From: Alphaproteobacteria bacterium
Lineage (GTDB): Bacteria > Pseudomonadota > Alphaproteobacteria > UBA8366 > GCA-2717185
Length of the DNA stretch: 64,000 bases
NCBI GenBank assembly: GCA_040905865.1
Contig: JBBDQU010000036.1
Location: 62,001-126,000 of the forward strand
Direction: 5' to 3'
The notes beneath the pieces are model-generated. The model did not search any database, was not told the DNA's origin, and saw only the letters and a list, made by a program, of their open reading frames with translations. Made by a program: the position numbers and the translations under genes. Below are positions 1-8,173 of this stretch, piece after piece; position 1 is the first letter of the stretch, and every line of letters begins with the position of its first letter.

Positions 1-910
1 CCGCGGCAAGCCCCGTTGTCGAGACCATGTTGTTGTAACAGACCTGCACCGGCGCGGGACGGTACGCCATGACAACCCGGCTTTCCGCGCGATAGGAGGT
101 GCAGAGCACCAGAATATCGATGGCGTCGCGCCGGATCGCGCCTGCCGCTTCCGCGTCACTCAGCCCCGAGAGGTTTCGCCATGTATCGCCATGGCCTGAC
201 AGCAATTCGGTTGCGTCATCGCTTTCGGCGTTGCGGGCATAACAGAAAATTTCAAACGCATCGCGATCGTGATGGGCGAGGACCGATTCCATGAAGCGCG
301 AGGTGACGCCCTGGCGAAATTCGTCCGAAAGATAGCCGAGCCTGATTCGCGCTCCCGTCCGGACGGGCCGGGTAACGTCCAGAACCCTGTCGACCGACTC
401 CACGTGCCGGCCCCAGTCACGGTTCAGGTCAAAAATCCGCTTTGCGTCAAATCGGGGGTCAAATGCGATATGAAAGAGATACTTGGAAATGGCGACGTGG
501 TTATAGGGCGCGATGGCCAGCGATTTTTCGAAACAGTCTATTGCCGCGGTCGTTTTTCCCTGCTCGATCAGCGCCTCGCCGAGAAAGCACCAGGCTTCAA
601 AATAATCGGGGTCCAATGCCACGGCCTGCTCCAGCGCCGGAATGGCATCCGTGTAACGACGGACGGCGCCGTAACACGCCCCCAGACCGGCATGGCCTTC
701 GGCTGAATCCGGAAAATGCGCCAGTATCGCGTCGTACATCGGCGCGGCGATATCGTATCGGCCGGTGCGGCGAAGGATTCGCGCCGTAAGCAGCATTGCT
801 TCCGAATCGTCCGGCGATTCGGCCAGCGCGGCGCGCGCCGCCCTTATCGCGTCATTGAGCCTGCCTGCCTGAAGATGCGCCCTTGCCTGTTCCAGCAGTC
901 CCGTGGCCAT
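1..910 (-). CDS. TPR / SPINDLY-type O-GlcNAc transferase-like protein (3' end cut by window)
   Basis: The minus frame is open from an ATG at 910 to the window edge, giving the first 303 residues. Residues about 1-150 form tetratricopeptide repeats (for example the stretch beginning HAGLGACYGAVRRYTDAIP, then ALEQAVALDPDYFEAW). After about residue 190 the sequence enters the SPINDLY/OGT-type region, recognisable by RLGYLSDEFRQG and FEIFCYA. Family knowledge: bacterial TPR-SPINDLY proteins are predicted cytoplasmic glycosyltransferases that modify proteins or take part in glycan assembly. The gene lies 10 nt downstream of the nadE stop, so it is probably co-transcribed with it. The catalytic C-terminal half is outside the window, so activity cannot be judged. 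Confidence 0.85.
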   Translation of the reverse strand, partial: MATGLLEQARAHLQAGRLNDAIRAARAALAESPDDSEAMLLTARILRRTGRYDIAAPMYDAILAHFPDSAEGHAGLGACYGAVRRYTDAIPALEQAVALDPDYFEAWCFLGEALIEQGKTTAAIDCFEKSLAIAPYNHVAISKYLFHIAFDPRFDAKRIFDLNRDWGRHVESVDRVLDVTRPVRTGARIRLGYLSDEFRQGVTSRFMESVLAHHDRDAFEIFCYARNAESDDATELLSGHGDTWRNLSGLSDAEAAGAIRRDAIDILVLCTSYRAESRVVMAYRPAPVQVCYNNMVSTTGLAA

Positions 911-920
911 GGCGCGGCGC

Positions 921-2579
921 TCAAAGGATTGTAGTGAACGCGTTGGTAATCGGATAACGGCGGTCGCGACCGAACGCCCGGCTGGTCAGCTTTACGCCGG
1001 GCGGGGCCTGGCGGCGCTTGTATTCCGCCCGGTCCAGCATGCGCCACACCCGCTGCACCGTCTGCGGATCGTGCCCATGCTTGCAGATATCGTCGACACT
1101 GAGTTCCTTTTCGATCAGGCAGGCCAGGATATCATCGAGGACCTCATAAGGTGGAAGCGAGTCCTGATCCGTCTGATCGGGGCGCAATTCCGCCGAGGGC
1201 GGCTTTGTTATAACCCGTTCCGGCATTGCCCGGCCCGATGGACCCAGCGCGCGTTCCGGGACGTTCTGGTTGCGCCAGTGCGACAACGCAAAGACATCCA
1301 TCTTGTAGACATCCTTGAGAACGGAAAAGCCGCCGCACATATCGCCGTAGAGCGTGGCGTAGCCAACGGACATTTCGGACTTGTTGCCTGTCGTCAGCAC
1401 CATGTAACCGAGTTTGTTGGATATCGCCATCAGGGTCAGGCCACGGCTGCGGGCCTGGACGTTTTCTTCGGTGATATCGGGCGGGCTGTCGCCGAATATC
1501 GGTTTCAGCATTTCAGAGAATGCCGCCATGGCCGGTTCGATATTCACCTCGTCCAGTTTCACGCCGAGCAACCGCGCTACTTCGCTCGCATCCTCAAGGC
1601 TCTCCCGGCTCGTATACGGGGACGGCATCATTACGCAGTGTACCCGGTCCGGCCCCAGGGCATCGACGGCAACCACGGCGGACAACGCGGAATCGATGCC
1701 GCCGGACAAACCGAGAATAATGCCCGGAAATCCGTTCTTGTTGACGTAGTCGGCAAGCCCCAGCACCATCGCCTGGTAAATTGCCGCGTGACCTTCCGGA
1801 TGCGGCTCCCGTGCCGCCACGTCGCAAACCCATCCCCTGCCGCCGTCCCGGCGCCAATACGTCAGCGTTACGGCATCCGTGAAAGCCGGAAGGCGTGCCG
1901 CGAGGCTGCAATCCGAGTTCAGAACGAATGACGCACCATCGAACACAAGTTCGTCCTGGCCGCCGACCTGGTTCACGTAAATCAGGGGCAGTTTCGTCTC
2001 CGTGACGCGCTGAACGGCATGCTGCAGGCGAACATCGCACTTGTCCGATTCGAATGGCGATCCATTTGCGACAATGAGGATTTCGGCCCCGCTTTCGACG
2101 AGACATTCCGTCACTTCCGACGACCAGATATCCTCGCAAATCGGCACGCCGATACGGACATCGCGAAAATTAATCGGTCCCGGCATCGGCCCTGACTTGA
2201 AAACCCGTTTCTCGTCAAAGACGCCATAATTCGGAAGGTCGTACTTAAAGCGGACCCCGGTAATTTTTCCGGCATCCAGCAGAAGAACCGCATTATAGAG
2301 GCTGCCCTCTGACCGCCAGGGCGCGCCTACCAGCATTGCCGGACCGCCGTCATTTGTCGCTTCGGCCAGCCGGTTGATTTCGACTTCGACCTTGTCCTGA
2401 AAAAAAGGTTTTAGCACGAGGTCTTCCGGCGGATAACCGCACAGCACCAGTTCGGAAAAAATGACCAGATCGGCTTCTTTTGCCAGGTTCCGCGCCGCAA
2501 GGATACGCTCCGCATTACGCCGGATATCGCCGACAGTTGGGTCAATCTGGGCTAACGCGATGGACAGTTTATCGGTCAT
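921..2579 (-). CDS. nadE: Glutamine-dependent NAD+ synthetase
   Basis: This 552-residue protein makes NAD+ from deamido-NAD+, ATP and glutamine. The N-terminal nitrilase-type glutaminase domain (about 1-260) shows the catalytic Glu43 in FSELVLCGYPPEDL and the cysteine in VPICEDIW. The C-terminal synthetase domain carries the ATP pyrophosphatase P-loop LGLSGGIDSALSAVVA at about residue 290 and TTGNKSEMSVGYATLYGD further on. The length is normal for the long two-domain bacterial form, so it should use glutamine through an internal ammonia tunnel. It is the first gene of a minus-strand pair with the TPR/SPINDLY gene and is divergent from the gene at 2714. Confidence 0.97.
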   Translation of the reverse strand: MTDKLSIALAQIDPTVGDIRRNAERILAARNLAKEADLVIFSELVLCGYPPEDLVLKPFFQDKVEVEINRLAEATNDGGPAMLVGAPWRSEGSLYNAVLLLDAGKITGVRFKYDLPNYGVFDEKRVFKSGPMPGPINFRDVRIGVPICEDIWSSEVTECLVESGAEILIVANGSPFESDKCDVRLQHAVQRVTETKLPLIYVNQVGGQDELVFDGASFVLNSDCSLAARLPAFTDAVTLTYWRRDGGRGWVCDVAAREPHPEGHAAIYQAMVLGLADYVNKNGFPGIILGLSGGIDSALSAVVAVDALGPDRVHCVMMPSPYTSRESLEDASEVARLLGVKLDEVNIEPAMAAFSEMLKPIFGDSPPDITEENVQARSRGLTLMAISNKLGYMVLTTGNKSEMSVGYATLYGDMCGGFSVLKDVYKMDVFALSHWRNQNVPERALGPSGRAMPERVITKPPSAELRPDQTDQDSLPPYEVLDDILACLIEKELSVDDICKHGHDPQTVQRVWRMLDRAEYKRRQAPPGVKLTSRAFGRDRRYPITNAFTTIL

Positions 2580-2713
2580 TCACAAGCGCTTCCTGTTGGG
2601 CGGACTGGTCAACCAGAAGTAAGCGGACTATCCTTCCGCCGACAAAAAATCAAGCCTTCACGTCGTCCGGTCACCGGCTATCGGCGGGATAGCTGAACAA
2701 ATCGGGACAAACC

Positions 2714-3520
2714 ATGGAATCGGGACCAGCCCATATTCGAGATGCCGTGCAACGTGTTCTCGAAAGTTTCGCGGAAATGCTGAAGGATCGCGCGAATGAA
2801 ACGGATGGAAAGGTCTCTGTCGCCACAATTCAAAAGCACCTGGAAGCCTTCCGGAACGCGGACGCCTCCGAGATGCAACAGATTTACACGGATGCCTGGC
2901 TCGCCTGCCAGGCGATTGCCGAGTCAGCGCACTGGGCCAAGGCCCGGCGGTCGCATTTCGAGCGGATCATGGTGAAATGCTTCGCGGATCTGCTGCCGCG
3001 ATCCAAGGAGCCGCCGGTCTCCGGCCGTCACCTCTCCCGCCGGATCGTTCCCGGATTCATCAATGCATTGCAGCAAATGATGGGACAGGAAATCTACAAC
3101 CGGCATAGCGACCGTGTGGATTCCCTGGTTGAAACCATGCGCGCCGTGCACGGCGAAGCATTTTCCTGGGAGGACGTTTACTCGGACCCGATTTGCCTGA
3201 CCGTCGTGGAGGATGTTCTGATCGGCGTCGCCCATCATTTCTCCGACATGGCAAAGCGCCGGAACTGGATGATCGACCTGATTTCCGCACATATGCCCGC
3301 CACGGGTAACGAGATCGAAAAGGCGTGGTATTTTGGCGATGGCGCCTTCCATACCCTGATGAATTCGTTATACGGCGATCTGCGCGACCGCTCGCTGTCC
3401 CACCGGGACAGAGAAGGTCTGATAGAGCGGTATGGCGAAGAAGAGATTGCAAATCTGTCGGCGCTGTTCGCGGGACTGGCAGCGGATCACGCCGACCTTC
3501 AACAGGCAGGAAGGATATAG
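2714..3520 (+). CDS. Uncharacterised helical protein, 268 aa
   Basis: I do not recognise this family. The 268-residue protein has no signal peptide or membrane segment and reads as almost entirely alpha-helical and charged, with recurring short amphipathic stretches such as FAEMLKDRANETD and ALFAGLAADHADL. No cysteine pairs or nucleotide-binding loops stand out. The stop codon is six bases before the start of the polysaccharide-deacetylase-like gene at 3526, and that gene's Shine-Dalgarno sequence (AGGAAGG at 3508-3514) lies inside this coding region, so the two are almost certainly one transcription unit. The predicted start follows a 134-base divergent gap with nadE. Codon use matches its neighbours, so I regard it as a real gene. 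Confidence 0.75.
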   Translation: MESGPAHIRDAVQRVLESFAEMLKDRANETDGKVSVATIQKHLEAFRNADASEMQQIYTDAWLACQAIAESAHWAKARRSHFERIMVKCFADLLPRSKEPPVSGRHLSRRIVPGFINALQQMMGQEIYNRHSDRVDSLVETMRAVHGEAFSWEDVYSDPICLTVVEDVLIGVAHHFSDMAKRRNWMIDLISAHMPATGNEIEKAWYFGDGAFHTLMNSLYGDLRDRSLSHRDREGLIERYGEEEIANLSALFAGLAADHADLQQAGRI

Positions 3521-3525
3521 CAACC

Positions 3526-4428
3526 ATGGATTTGCCAAAACATGGCCGATACGATTATTCGCCGATTATCGAACGCACTGATTATAACTGGCCCGGCGGA
3601 AAGCGCCTTGCCTTCTATATCGCAGTGAACGTTGAGCATTTTGCCTTTGGTGAAGGCCGTGGCCACACGCCGACGGCGGATCTTCCACAGCCGGACCAGC
3701 GCAATTACGCATGGCGCGATTACGGGTTGCGCGTTGGTATCTGGCGGATATTCGACCTGCTGGAAGAATTGGGCCTGCCGGCCTGCCACCTCCTGAACAG
3801 CGAGGTCATCAAACACGCGCCGCAGATTGCCGAAAGGATCGCCGCGCGCGGCGACGAACTCGTTGGCCATGGCCGCACCAATTCCGAGGCGCAGGGTCAA
3901 TTGGGTGAAGAGGAGGAAGCGGCCCTGATCCGGGAAGCCACCGAAGGCCTGCGCAGCCGCTTTCCCGATGCACCGCCGCGGGGCTGGATGGGACCCTGGA
4001 TTTCGGAAAGCACCGTCACGCCGGACCTCCTGAAGGAAGCCGGCTATACGCATGTCATGGACTGGCCGTGCGACGATCAACCCATCTGGATGCGCACCCG
4101 ATCCGGTCCAATCCTTTCCGTTCCCTATCCGGTGGAAATCAACGATTCCCCGGCCATGCTGGTCCGGCGGCACACCGCGATGGAATTTGCCGACATGGCG
4201 ATCGATCAATTCGATCAAATGATAAAAGATTCAGAAAAACATCCGCTTGTATGTGGATTTTCAACTCATACATTCGTTATTGGCCAGCCCTACCGCCTGC
4301 CGCATCTGCGGCGGATGCTGGAACATGTCGTCAATCATCCGAACGCCGACAAGGTCTGGTTCACAACGCCCGGCCGCATTGCCAACCATGTGATCGGGCT
4401 CGACAAGGGCATTGTACCGGGAAGTTAA
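3526..4428 (+). CDS. Polysaccharide deacetylase family (PuuE-like) hydrolase
   Basis: This 300-residue protein belongs to the NodB/polysaccharide-deacetylase fold, subgroup resembling PuuE allantoinase and related cytosolic amidohydrolases. Visible family marks are FYIAVNVEHFAFGEG near the N-terminus, NSEVIKHAPQIAERI followed by DELVGHGRTNSE in the middle, and the late FSTHTFVIGQPYRLPHLRR. The frame is open well upstream, but the ATG at 3526 is chosen because a strong Shine-Dalgarno AGGAAGG (3508-3514) precedes it and homology begins there. No signal peptide is present, so it acts in the cytoplasm. The substrate cannot be read from sequence. No purine-catabolism genes are nearby, so an allantoinase role is unproven. 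Confidence 0.88.
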   Translation: MDLPKHGRYDYSPIIERTDYNWPGGKRLAFYIAVNVEHFAFGEGRGHTPTADLPQPDQRNYAWRDYGLRVGIWRIFDLLEELGLPACHLLNSEVIKHAPQIAERIAARGDELVGHGRTNSEAQGQLGEEEEAALIREATEGLRSRFPDAPPRGWMGPWISESTVTPDLLKEAGYTHVMDWPCDDQPIWMRTRSGPILSVPYPVEINDSPAMLVRRHTAMEFADMAIDQFDQMIKDSEKHPLVCGFSTHTFVIGQPYRLPHLRRMLEHVVNHPNADKVWFTTPGRIANHVIGLDKGIVPGS

Positions 4429-4485
4429 GCGGCCTGCGGAATAAGGCCGCATATGACAGCGGCGGCTGGCGGAAGCTTGCCAGCC
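4429..4485. terminator. Two GC hairpins between convergent genes
   Basis: Two perfect stems sit directly after the deacetylase stop: GCGGCC (4429-4434) with GGCCGC (4445-4450), and GGCTGGC (4464-4470) with GCCAGCC (4479-4485) around an 8-nt loop. They lie between convergent genes (stops at 4428 and 4541) and could act in both directions. No T-run follows, so the intrinsic-terminator call is tentative. Confidence 0.4.
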
Positions 4486-4540
4486 CATGACCGTCAGCTT
4501 CGCTTCTTGCGTCCTCCGGCAGCGTGCGTTCGCGCCGTCT

Positions 4541-5923
4541 TCAGGATGCAGCCGCCAGGGCCCCTGAATTGCCGCTACGCTGTTTCTTCAGGAATTCCGC
4601 GATCAGGAAGGACAGTTCCAGCGACTGGCTGGCATTCAGGCGCGGATCGCAATGGGTATGGTACCGCTCCGACAGCGCGGCATCGCTGATCGCCTGGGCG
4701 CCGCCCATGCATTCGGTGACGTCCTGTCCGGTCATTTCGATATGGACGCCGCCGGCATAGGTTCCCTCGGCCTCATGCACTTCGAAGAAGCGGCGCACTT
4801 CGGTCAGGATCCGGTCAAAGGGCCGGGTCTTGTAGCCACTATCCGCCTTTATCGTGTTGCCGTGCATGGGATCGCTGGACCATACAACGGTGCGGCCCTC
4901 ACGTTCGACCGCGCGGATCAGGCCCGGCAGGTGTTCGTGAACCTTGTCATGTCCCATCCGGACCACCAGGGTCATCCGGCCGGCTTCGTTGTCCGGGTTC
5001 AGGGTATCGAGCAATTGCAGCAGTTCATCCGGATTGGATGTCGGGCCGCATTTGACGCCGATCGGATTCCTGACGCCCCGCAAAAACTCGACATGGGCGC
5101 CGTCCGGCTGGCGCGTCCGGTCGCCGATCCAGAGCATATGCGCCGAACAGTCGTACCATTCGTCCGTCAGACTGTCCTGCCGCGTCAGGGCTTCCTCGTA
5201 CCACAGCAACAGCGCTTCGTGGCTGGTATAGAATTCGGTTTCGCGCATCTGCGGCACGACATCGCCTGTGAGGCCGCAGGCCTCCATAAAGGACAAGGTT
5301 TCGTTAATACGGCCGGCCAGTTCGGTATATTGCGCGCCTTGCGGGCTGTCGGCGACAAAATCGAGATTCCACCGGTTGACCTGGTGCAGGTCAGCGAATC
5401 CGCCCTGTGCGAAGGCGCGCAGGAGGTTCAGTGTTGCTGCAGCCTGATTATACGCCTGTAACAGCCGATCCGGATCGGGGACGCGCTTTTCTGTCTCAAA
5501 CTCGATGCCGTTGATGATGTCGCCCCGGTAACTCGGCAGTTCGACGCCATCGATGATTTCGCTCGGCGCGGATCGCGGCTTGGCGAACTGTCCCGCCATG
5601 CGGCCGACTTTGACGATCGGGCATGACCCCGCGAATGTCAGCACCGTCGCCATCTGCAAAAGCACCTTGAAGGTGTCGCGAATGTTGTTGGCGCTGAATT
5701 CGGCGAAACTTTCGGCGCAATCGCCGCCTTGCAGCAGGAAGGCGCGACCATTGGCGACATTGGCCAGGCGGCTTTTCAGGCTGCGCGCTTCGCCGGCAAA
5801 TACAAGCGGCGGAAACCGGCGCAGCGTCGCTTCCGCATTGTGCAGCTTCGCTTTGTCAGGATAGTCCGGAACCTGCAAGACAGGCTTTTCTCTCCAGCTA
5901 TCGACGCTCCATTTCGCGCCCAT
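4541..5923 (-). CDS. aroG: Class II 3-deoxy-7-phosphoheptulonate (DAHP) synthase
   Basis: This 460-residue enzyme condenses phosphoenolpyruvate with erythrose 4-phosphate in the first step of the shikimate pathway. It is the plant/mycobacterial-type class II enzyme rather than the E. coli type. Hallmarks are the metal-binding cysteine (Cys69) in [26 protein letters not shown], the Arg/Lys-rich phosphoenolpyruvate site [24 protein letters not shown], and the late metal ligands in [15 protein letters not shown]. The length is typical. It is transcribed alone, divergently from cobB across a 155-base gap. Erythrose 4-phosphate links it to transketolase and transaldolase chemistry, but nothing here shows it is coupled to the sugar locus. 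Confidence 0.96.
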   Translation of the reverse strand: MGAKWSVDSWREKPVLQVPDYPDKAKLHNAEATLRRFPPLVFAGEARSLKSRLANVANGRAFLLQGGDCAESFAEFSANNIRDTFKVLLQMATVLTFAGSCPIVKVGRMAGQFAKPRSAPSEIIDGVELPSYRGDIINGIEFETEKRVPDPDRLLQAYNQAAATLNLLRAFAQGGFADLHQVNRWNLDFVADSPQGAQYTELAGRINETLSFMEACGLTGDVVPQMRETEFYTSHEALLLWYEEALTRQDSLTDEWYDCSAHMLWIGDRTRQPDGAHVEFLRGVRNPIGVKCGPTSNPDELLQLLDTLNPDNEAGRMTLVVRMGHDKVHEHLPGLIRAVEREGRTVVWSSDPMHGNTIKADSGYKTRPFDRILTEVRRFFEVHEAEGTYAGGVHIEMTGQDVTECMGGAQAISDAALSERYHTHCDPRLNASQSLELSFLIAEFLKKQRSGNSGALAAAS

Positions 5924-6078
5924 TATATTAATCCCTATCGTTTAATCCGGTTCGAATCAGATGTGCTATACCGTTCCCGGCACAGGTTTTCCACCGCTTT
6001 TTCGTCCAAATCCGGTGCGCGGGCATGTGCTTTGCCCTACAATTGCGATCGAGCGTGTCATTTGATGGTGTTTGAACA

Positions 6079-6840
6079 ATGATACAATTGGACGTCGAAC
6101 TGGAGCAGTTCCAGTCCCTTTTGGACGAAAGCAGGCGCGCCGTCGTCTTTACCGGCGCCGGAATCAGCACGGAATCCGGCATCCCGGATTTTCGCAGTCC
6201 CGGCGGGATCTGGACCAAAAACCAGCCAATCGAATTTCAGGATTTCATGTCGTTCGAGGCGATGCGACGGGAAACCTGGCGACGGAAGCTCAATACCGAT
6301 CCCGGAATCCGCAGCGCCGAGCCCAACCGGGGGCATCGTGCGGTCGAAAAACTCGTTCGCAACGGCAAGGTATCGACGATCATCACCCAGAATATTGACG
6401 GTTTGCATCAGCGCTCCGGGGTCGAGCCAGAGAAAATCATCGAATTGCACGGCAATTCAACCTATGCCACCTGCCTGGAATGCGGGGAACGGCATGAACT
6501 CGATGAAATCATGCCGCGATTCGAAGCCGATGAGACGCTGCCGCTCTGCAAGACCTGCGCCAGCCCCTATGTAAAACCGGCGACGATTTCCTTTGGACAG
6601 TCCATGCCCGAAAAACCGATGCGCGATGCACAGCGCGCGGTCGAGGCCTGCGATCTCCTTATTTCCGTTGGATCGTCACTCGTTGTCTATCCGGCGGCGG
6701 GCTTCCCCGTCATGGCGAAACGCAATGGCGCGCGGCTGGTCATCATCAACCGCGACCCGACGGAACTGGACGCCGCCGCCGACCTGGTCCTGCACCGGGA
6801 AATCGGCCCGACGCTCGGCGATGTCGTGGGCGTCAACTGA
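6079..6840 (+). CDS. cobB: NAD-dependent protein deacylase, sirtuin class
   Basis: This 253-residue Sir2 family enzyme removes acyl groups from lysines using NAD+. The NAD-binding motif GAGIS is at residues 26-30 with SGIPDFRS after it. TQNIDGLHQRSG and the catalytic histidine in ELHGN (about residue 125) follow. A structural zinc site is formed by CLECG and CKTC. The later SVGSSLVVYPAAG completes the fold. The start ATG at 6079 is the first in-frame methionine in front of the conserved region. It is monocistronic or shares a message with the tiny open frame at 6821. Sirtuins regulate acetyl-CoA synthetase and other central enzymes in bacteria; no specific target is visible here. Confidence 0.95.
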   Translation: MIQLDVELEQFQSLLDESRRAVVFTGAGISTESGIPDFRSPGGIWTKNQPIEFQDFMSFEAMRRETWRRKLNTDPGIRSAEPNRGHRAVEKLVRNGKVSTIITQNIDGLHQRSGVEPEKIIELHGNSTYATCLECGERHELDEIMPRFEADETLPLCKTCASPYVKPATISFGQSMPEKPMRDAQRAVEACDLLISVGSSLVVYPAAGFPVMAKRNGARLVIINRDPTELDAAADLVLHREIGPTLGDVVGVN

Positions 6841-6967
6841 CGATGGATCTGGCGTAACGCGGCGGTTCCGTTACCCGGCAGAAAATACGGAAAAGCTGAT
6901 CGAATCCGTGGAGCGGATCGAGCATCTTCCGGACGTCAGGGCGCTGCTCCACTTTCTCGTTGCTTAA
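6821..6967 (+). CDS. Possible 48-aa small protein after cobB
   Basis: An ATG at 6821, overlapping the end of cobB by 20 bases, opens 48 codons ending at 6967. The last 35 residues (RRFRYPAENTEKLIESVER, then IEHLPDVRALLHFLVA) look like a balanced amphipathic protein tail rather than random translation. There is no clear ribosome-binding site, and its end overlaps by four bases the end of the convergent glutaredoxin-like gene. It could equally be the remnant of a longer gene. Low confidence. Confidence 0.2.
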   Translation: MSWASTDDGSGVTRRFRYPAENTEKLIESVERIEHLPDVRALLHFLVA

Positions 6968-7200
6968 AGCCCCAGTAGTTTATCGATATTGGCCGGTTCC
7001 AGATCCGCGCCATGCAGCAACGTGTCGCCGACCTGCAGGATCGGCGATGTGCGGATATTCTTGTCATCGATGAATTCCGCCGCGTCTTCGTCCATCATCA
7101 GGTCCTTGGCCGTGAAATCCACGCCCAGATCCGTCAGATAGCGTTTCAACTGCTCACACGGCTGACACATCGGCGTGGAATAGACGATTATTTCCGCCAC
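6964..7200 (-). CDS. Glutaredoxin-like small thiol oxidoreductase
   Basis: This is a 78-residue thioredoxin-fold protein. The redox motif CQPC (Cys12, Cys15) follows VYSTPM, and the cis-proline loop TSPILQVG and the glycine/glutathione-site region LLHGADLEPANIDKLLGL complete a mini-glutaredoxin. The start is GTG at 7200, two bases after the stop of the upstream selenoprotein gene, with AGAAGGG inside that gene as ribosome-binding site, so the two are translationally linked. It is a good candidate electron donor or partner for the selenoprotein. It could alternatively be a NrdH-like redoxin; the CxxC sequence does not decide this. Confidence 0.88.
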   Translation of the reverse strand: MAEIIVYSTPMCQPCEQLKRYLTDLGVDFTAKDLMMDEDAAEFIDDKNIRTSPILQVGDTLLHGADLEPANIDKLLGL

Positions 7201-7202
7201 TT

Positions 7203-8084
7203 TCAGACTTTCCCTTCTGCCTTGAGCTGGCGGTAAAGTTCCTTCTTTGCCAGCCATTCCTTTTCCGATTCCTCGTCTTTCCAGGGCTGTTCCTGGGTGA
7301 AAATAGTTCTCTTCCAATCCTCGCCGCGCCACCAGGTGAAGGGCGCCTGTACTGTCGCGCGGGGGCCTGTCGCCTGTTCCAGCAGGTCCAGCGCCATATT
7401 CACAATGCTGCGCTGCAATTCCGGTTCATGCGGTTGTCCGCAGGGGCTGCCAAGCGGAAAGTCCGTAAACAGGAGACGCGGCACGCCGCAATGTTCGACA
7501 ATGTCCCGGGCGTTCCCAATGATGACCGTCGGAATACCATTAGCTTCGAGATGACGGGCAACCAGACTCACGGTCTGGTGGCACACGGGTCAGACGGGTG
7601 TCAGGACAACAACGTCAACCGCTTCCGCCTGCAGTTTCGCCAGAACGTCCGGCGCGTCGATTTCCCTCGTCTTGCGCTGACTATAGGCGTTGTAAACACC
7701 GTGCATCGTCCGAGCCAGGGAACCGATCCGGCCTGCCGCCTGCAATTCCTTCAACCGCGTCAGGGGAAAGAACGCATTCACGTCTTCCAGTGTGGTAGCG
7801 AAGCGGTCGAAGCTCTTGGACTGGCTATAGATATCCTCTTCCGGCGTGTCCGACGGAATCGGGTAGACATTGCCGGTTTCGCCTTTTTCAAGCGGCGTCC
7901 GCTGATCTTCCCATGTCCGCAAAGCGATTTCGCTGGTCGAAACAAGCGCCAGGCGCGACTCCGAAAGCGGCTTCTTCAGGGGCGTAAACGGCACATCCTC
8001 AAAATGCGCCCAGCGGTAAGGCTTCTCGTAGCCCTGTGCTTTATAATATTCACGCGTCTTGTCGATATAGCGGACATGAGGCAT
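7203..8084 (-). CDS. Selenoprotein of the glycine/sarcosine/betaine reductase B (GrdB-like) family
   Basis: Read through an in-frame TGA at 7592-7590, this is a 293-residue protein with selenocysteine at position 165. The flanking sequence reads VVVLTPV-U-PVCHQTV, a UxxC redox motif (Sec165, Cys168). Coding character and homology-like sequence run unbroken before the TGA (ALVSTSEIALRT, FFPLTRLKELQAAGRIGSLA) and after it (VSLVARHLEANGIPT, GVPRLLFTDFPLGSP), as in the GrdB/PrdB-like proteins of proteobacteria. A seven-base-pair stem-loop begins 10 nt after the UGA. The ATG at 8084 has AAGGAG ten bases upstream. It lies between glutathione reductase and a glutaredoxin-like gene, suggesting a thiol-linked reductase. 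The substrate is unknown; the clostridial glycine-reductase role should not be assumed. A conventional gene caller would split it at 7590. Confidence 0.85.
7561..7579 (-). promoter_or_regulatory. Candidate bacterial SECIS stem-loop
   Basis: On the minus strand ACCAGAC (7579-7573) pairs perfectly with GTCTGGT (7567-7561) around the loop CGTGA. The loop starts 17 nt after the UGA (7592-7590) and has G as its second base. This matches the published bacterial SECIS consensus of a short apical loop with an early G about 16-37 nt downstream of the Sec codon. It lies inside the coding sequence, as expected for SelB-dependent decoding in bacteria. Confidence 0.75.
7590..7592 (-). other. In-frame TGA read as selenocysteine
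   Basis: TGA codon 165 of the GrdB-like gene. The codons after it are proline, valine, cysteine, giving UxxC. No selA, selB, selC or selD gene is in this window, so decoding depends on genes elsewhere in the genome. Confidence 0.8.
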
Positions 8085-8173
8085 TTCGACACGTCTCCTT
8101 TTTCGAATATGACAATGGAAACGTGCCACAACGTACCGCGAAGTACAAATACGATACGCCTGACGACGGCGAA

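Noticed and set aside
903-1931. Long open frame of 342 codons on the plus strand opposite nadE
   Set aside because: It mirrors the NAD synthetase gene, has arginine- and histidine-rich biased composition and no recognisable motif; GC-rich antisense artefact.
7203-8084. Two separate genes or a nonsense-mutated pseudogene at the TGA 7590-7592
   Set aside because: Frame, composition and family similarity continue across the TGA, a cysteine follows at the UxxC position, and a stem-loop sits at the right distance; this supports selenocysteine instead.
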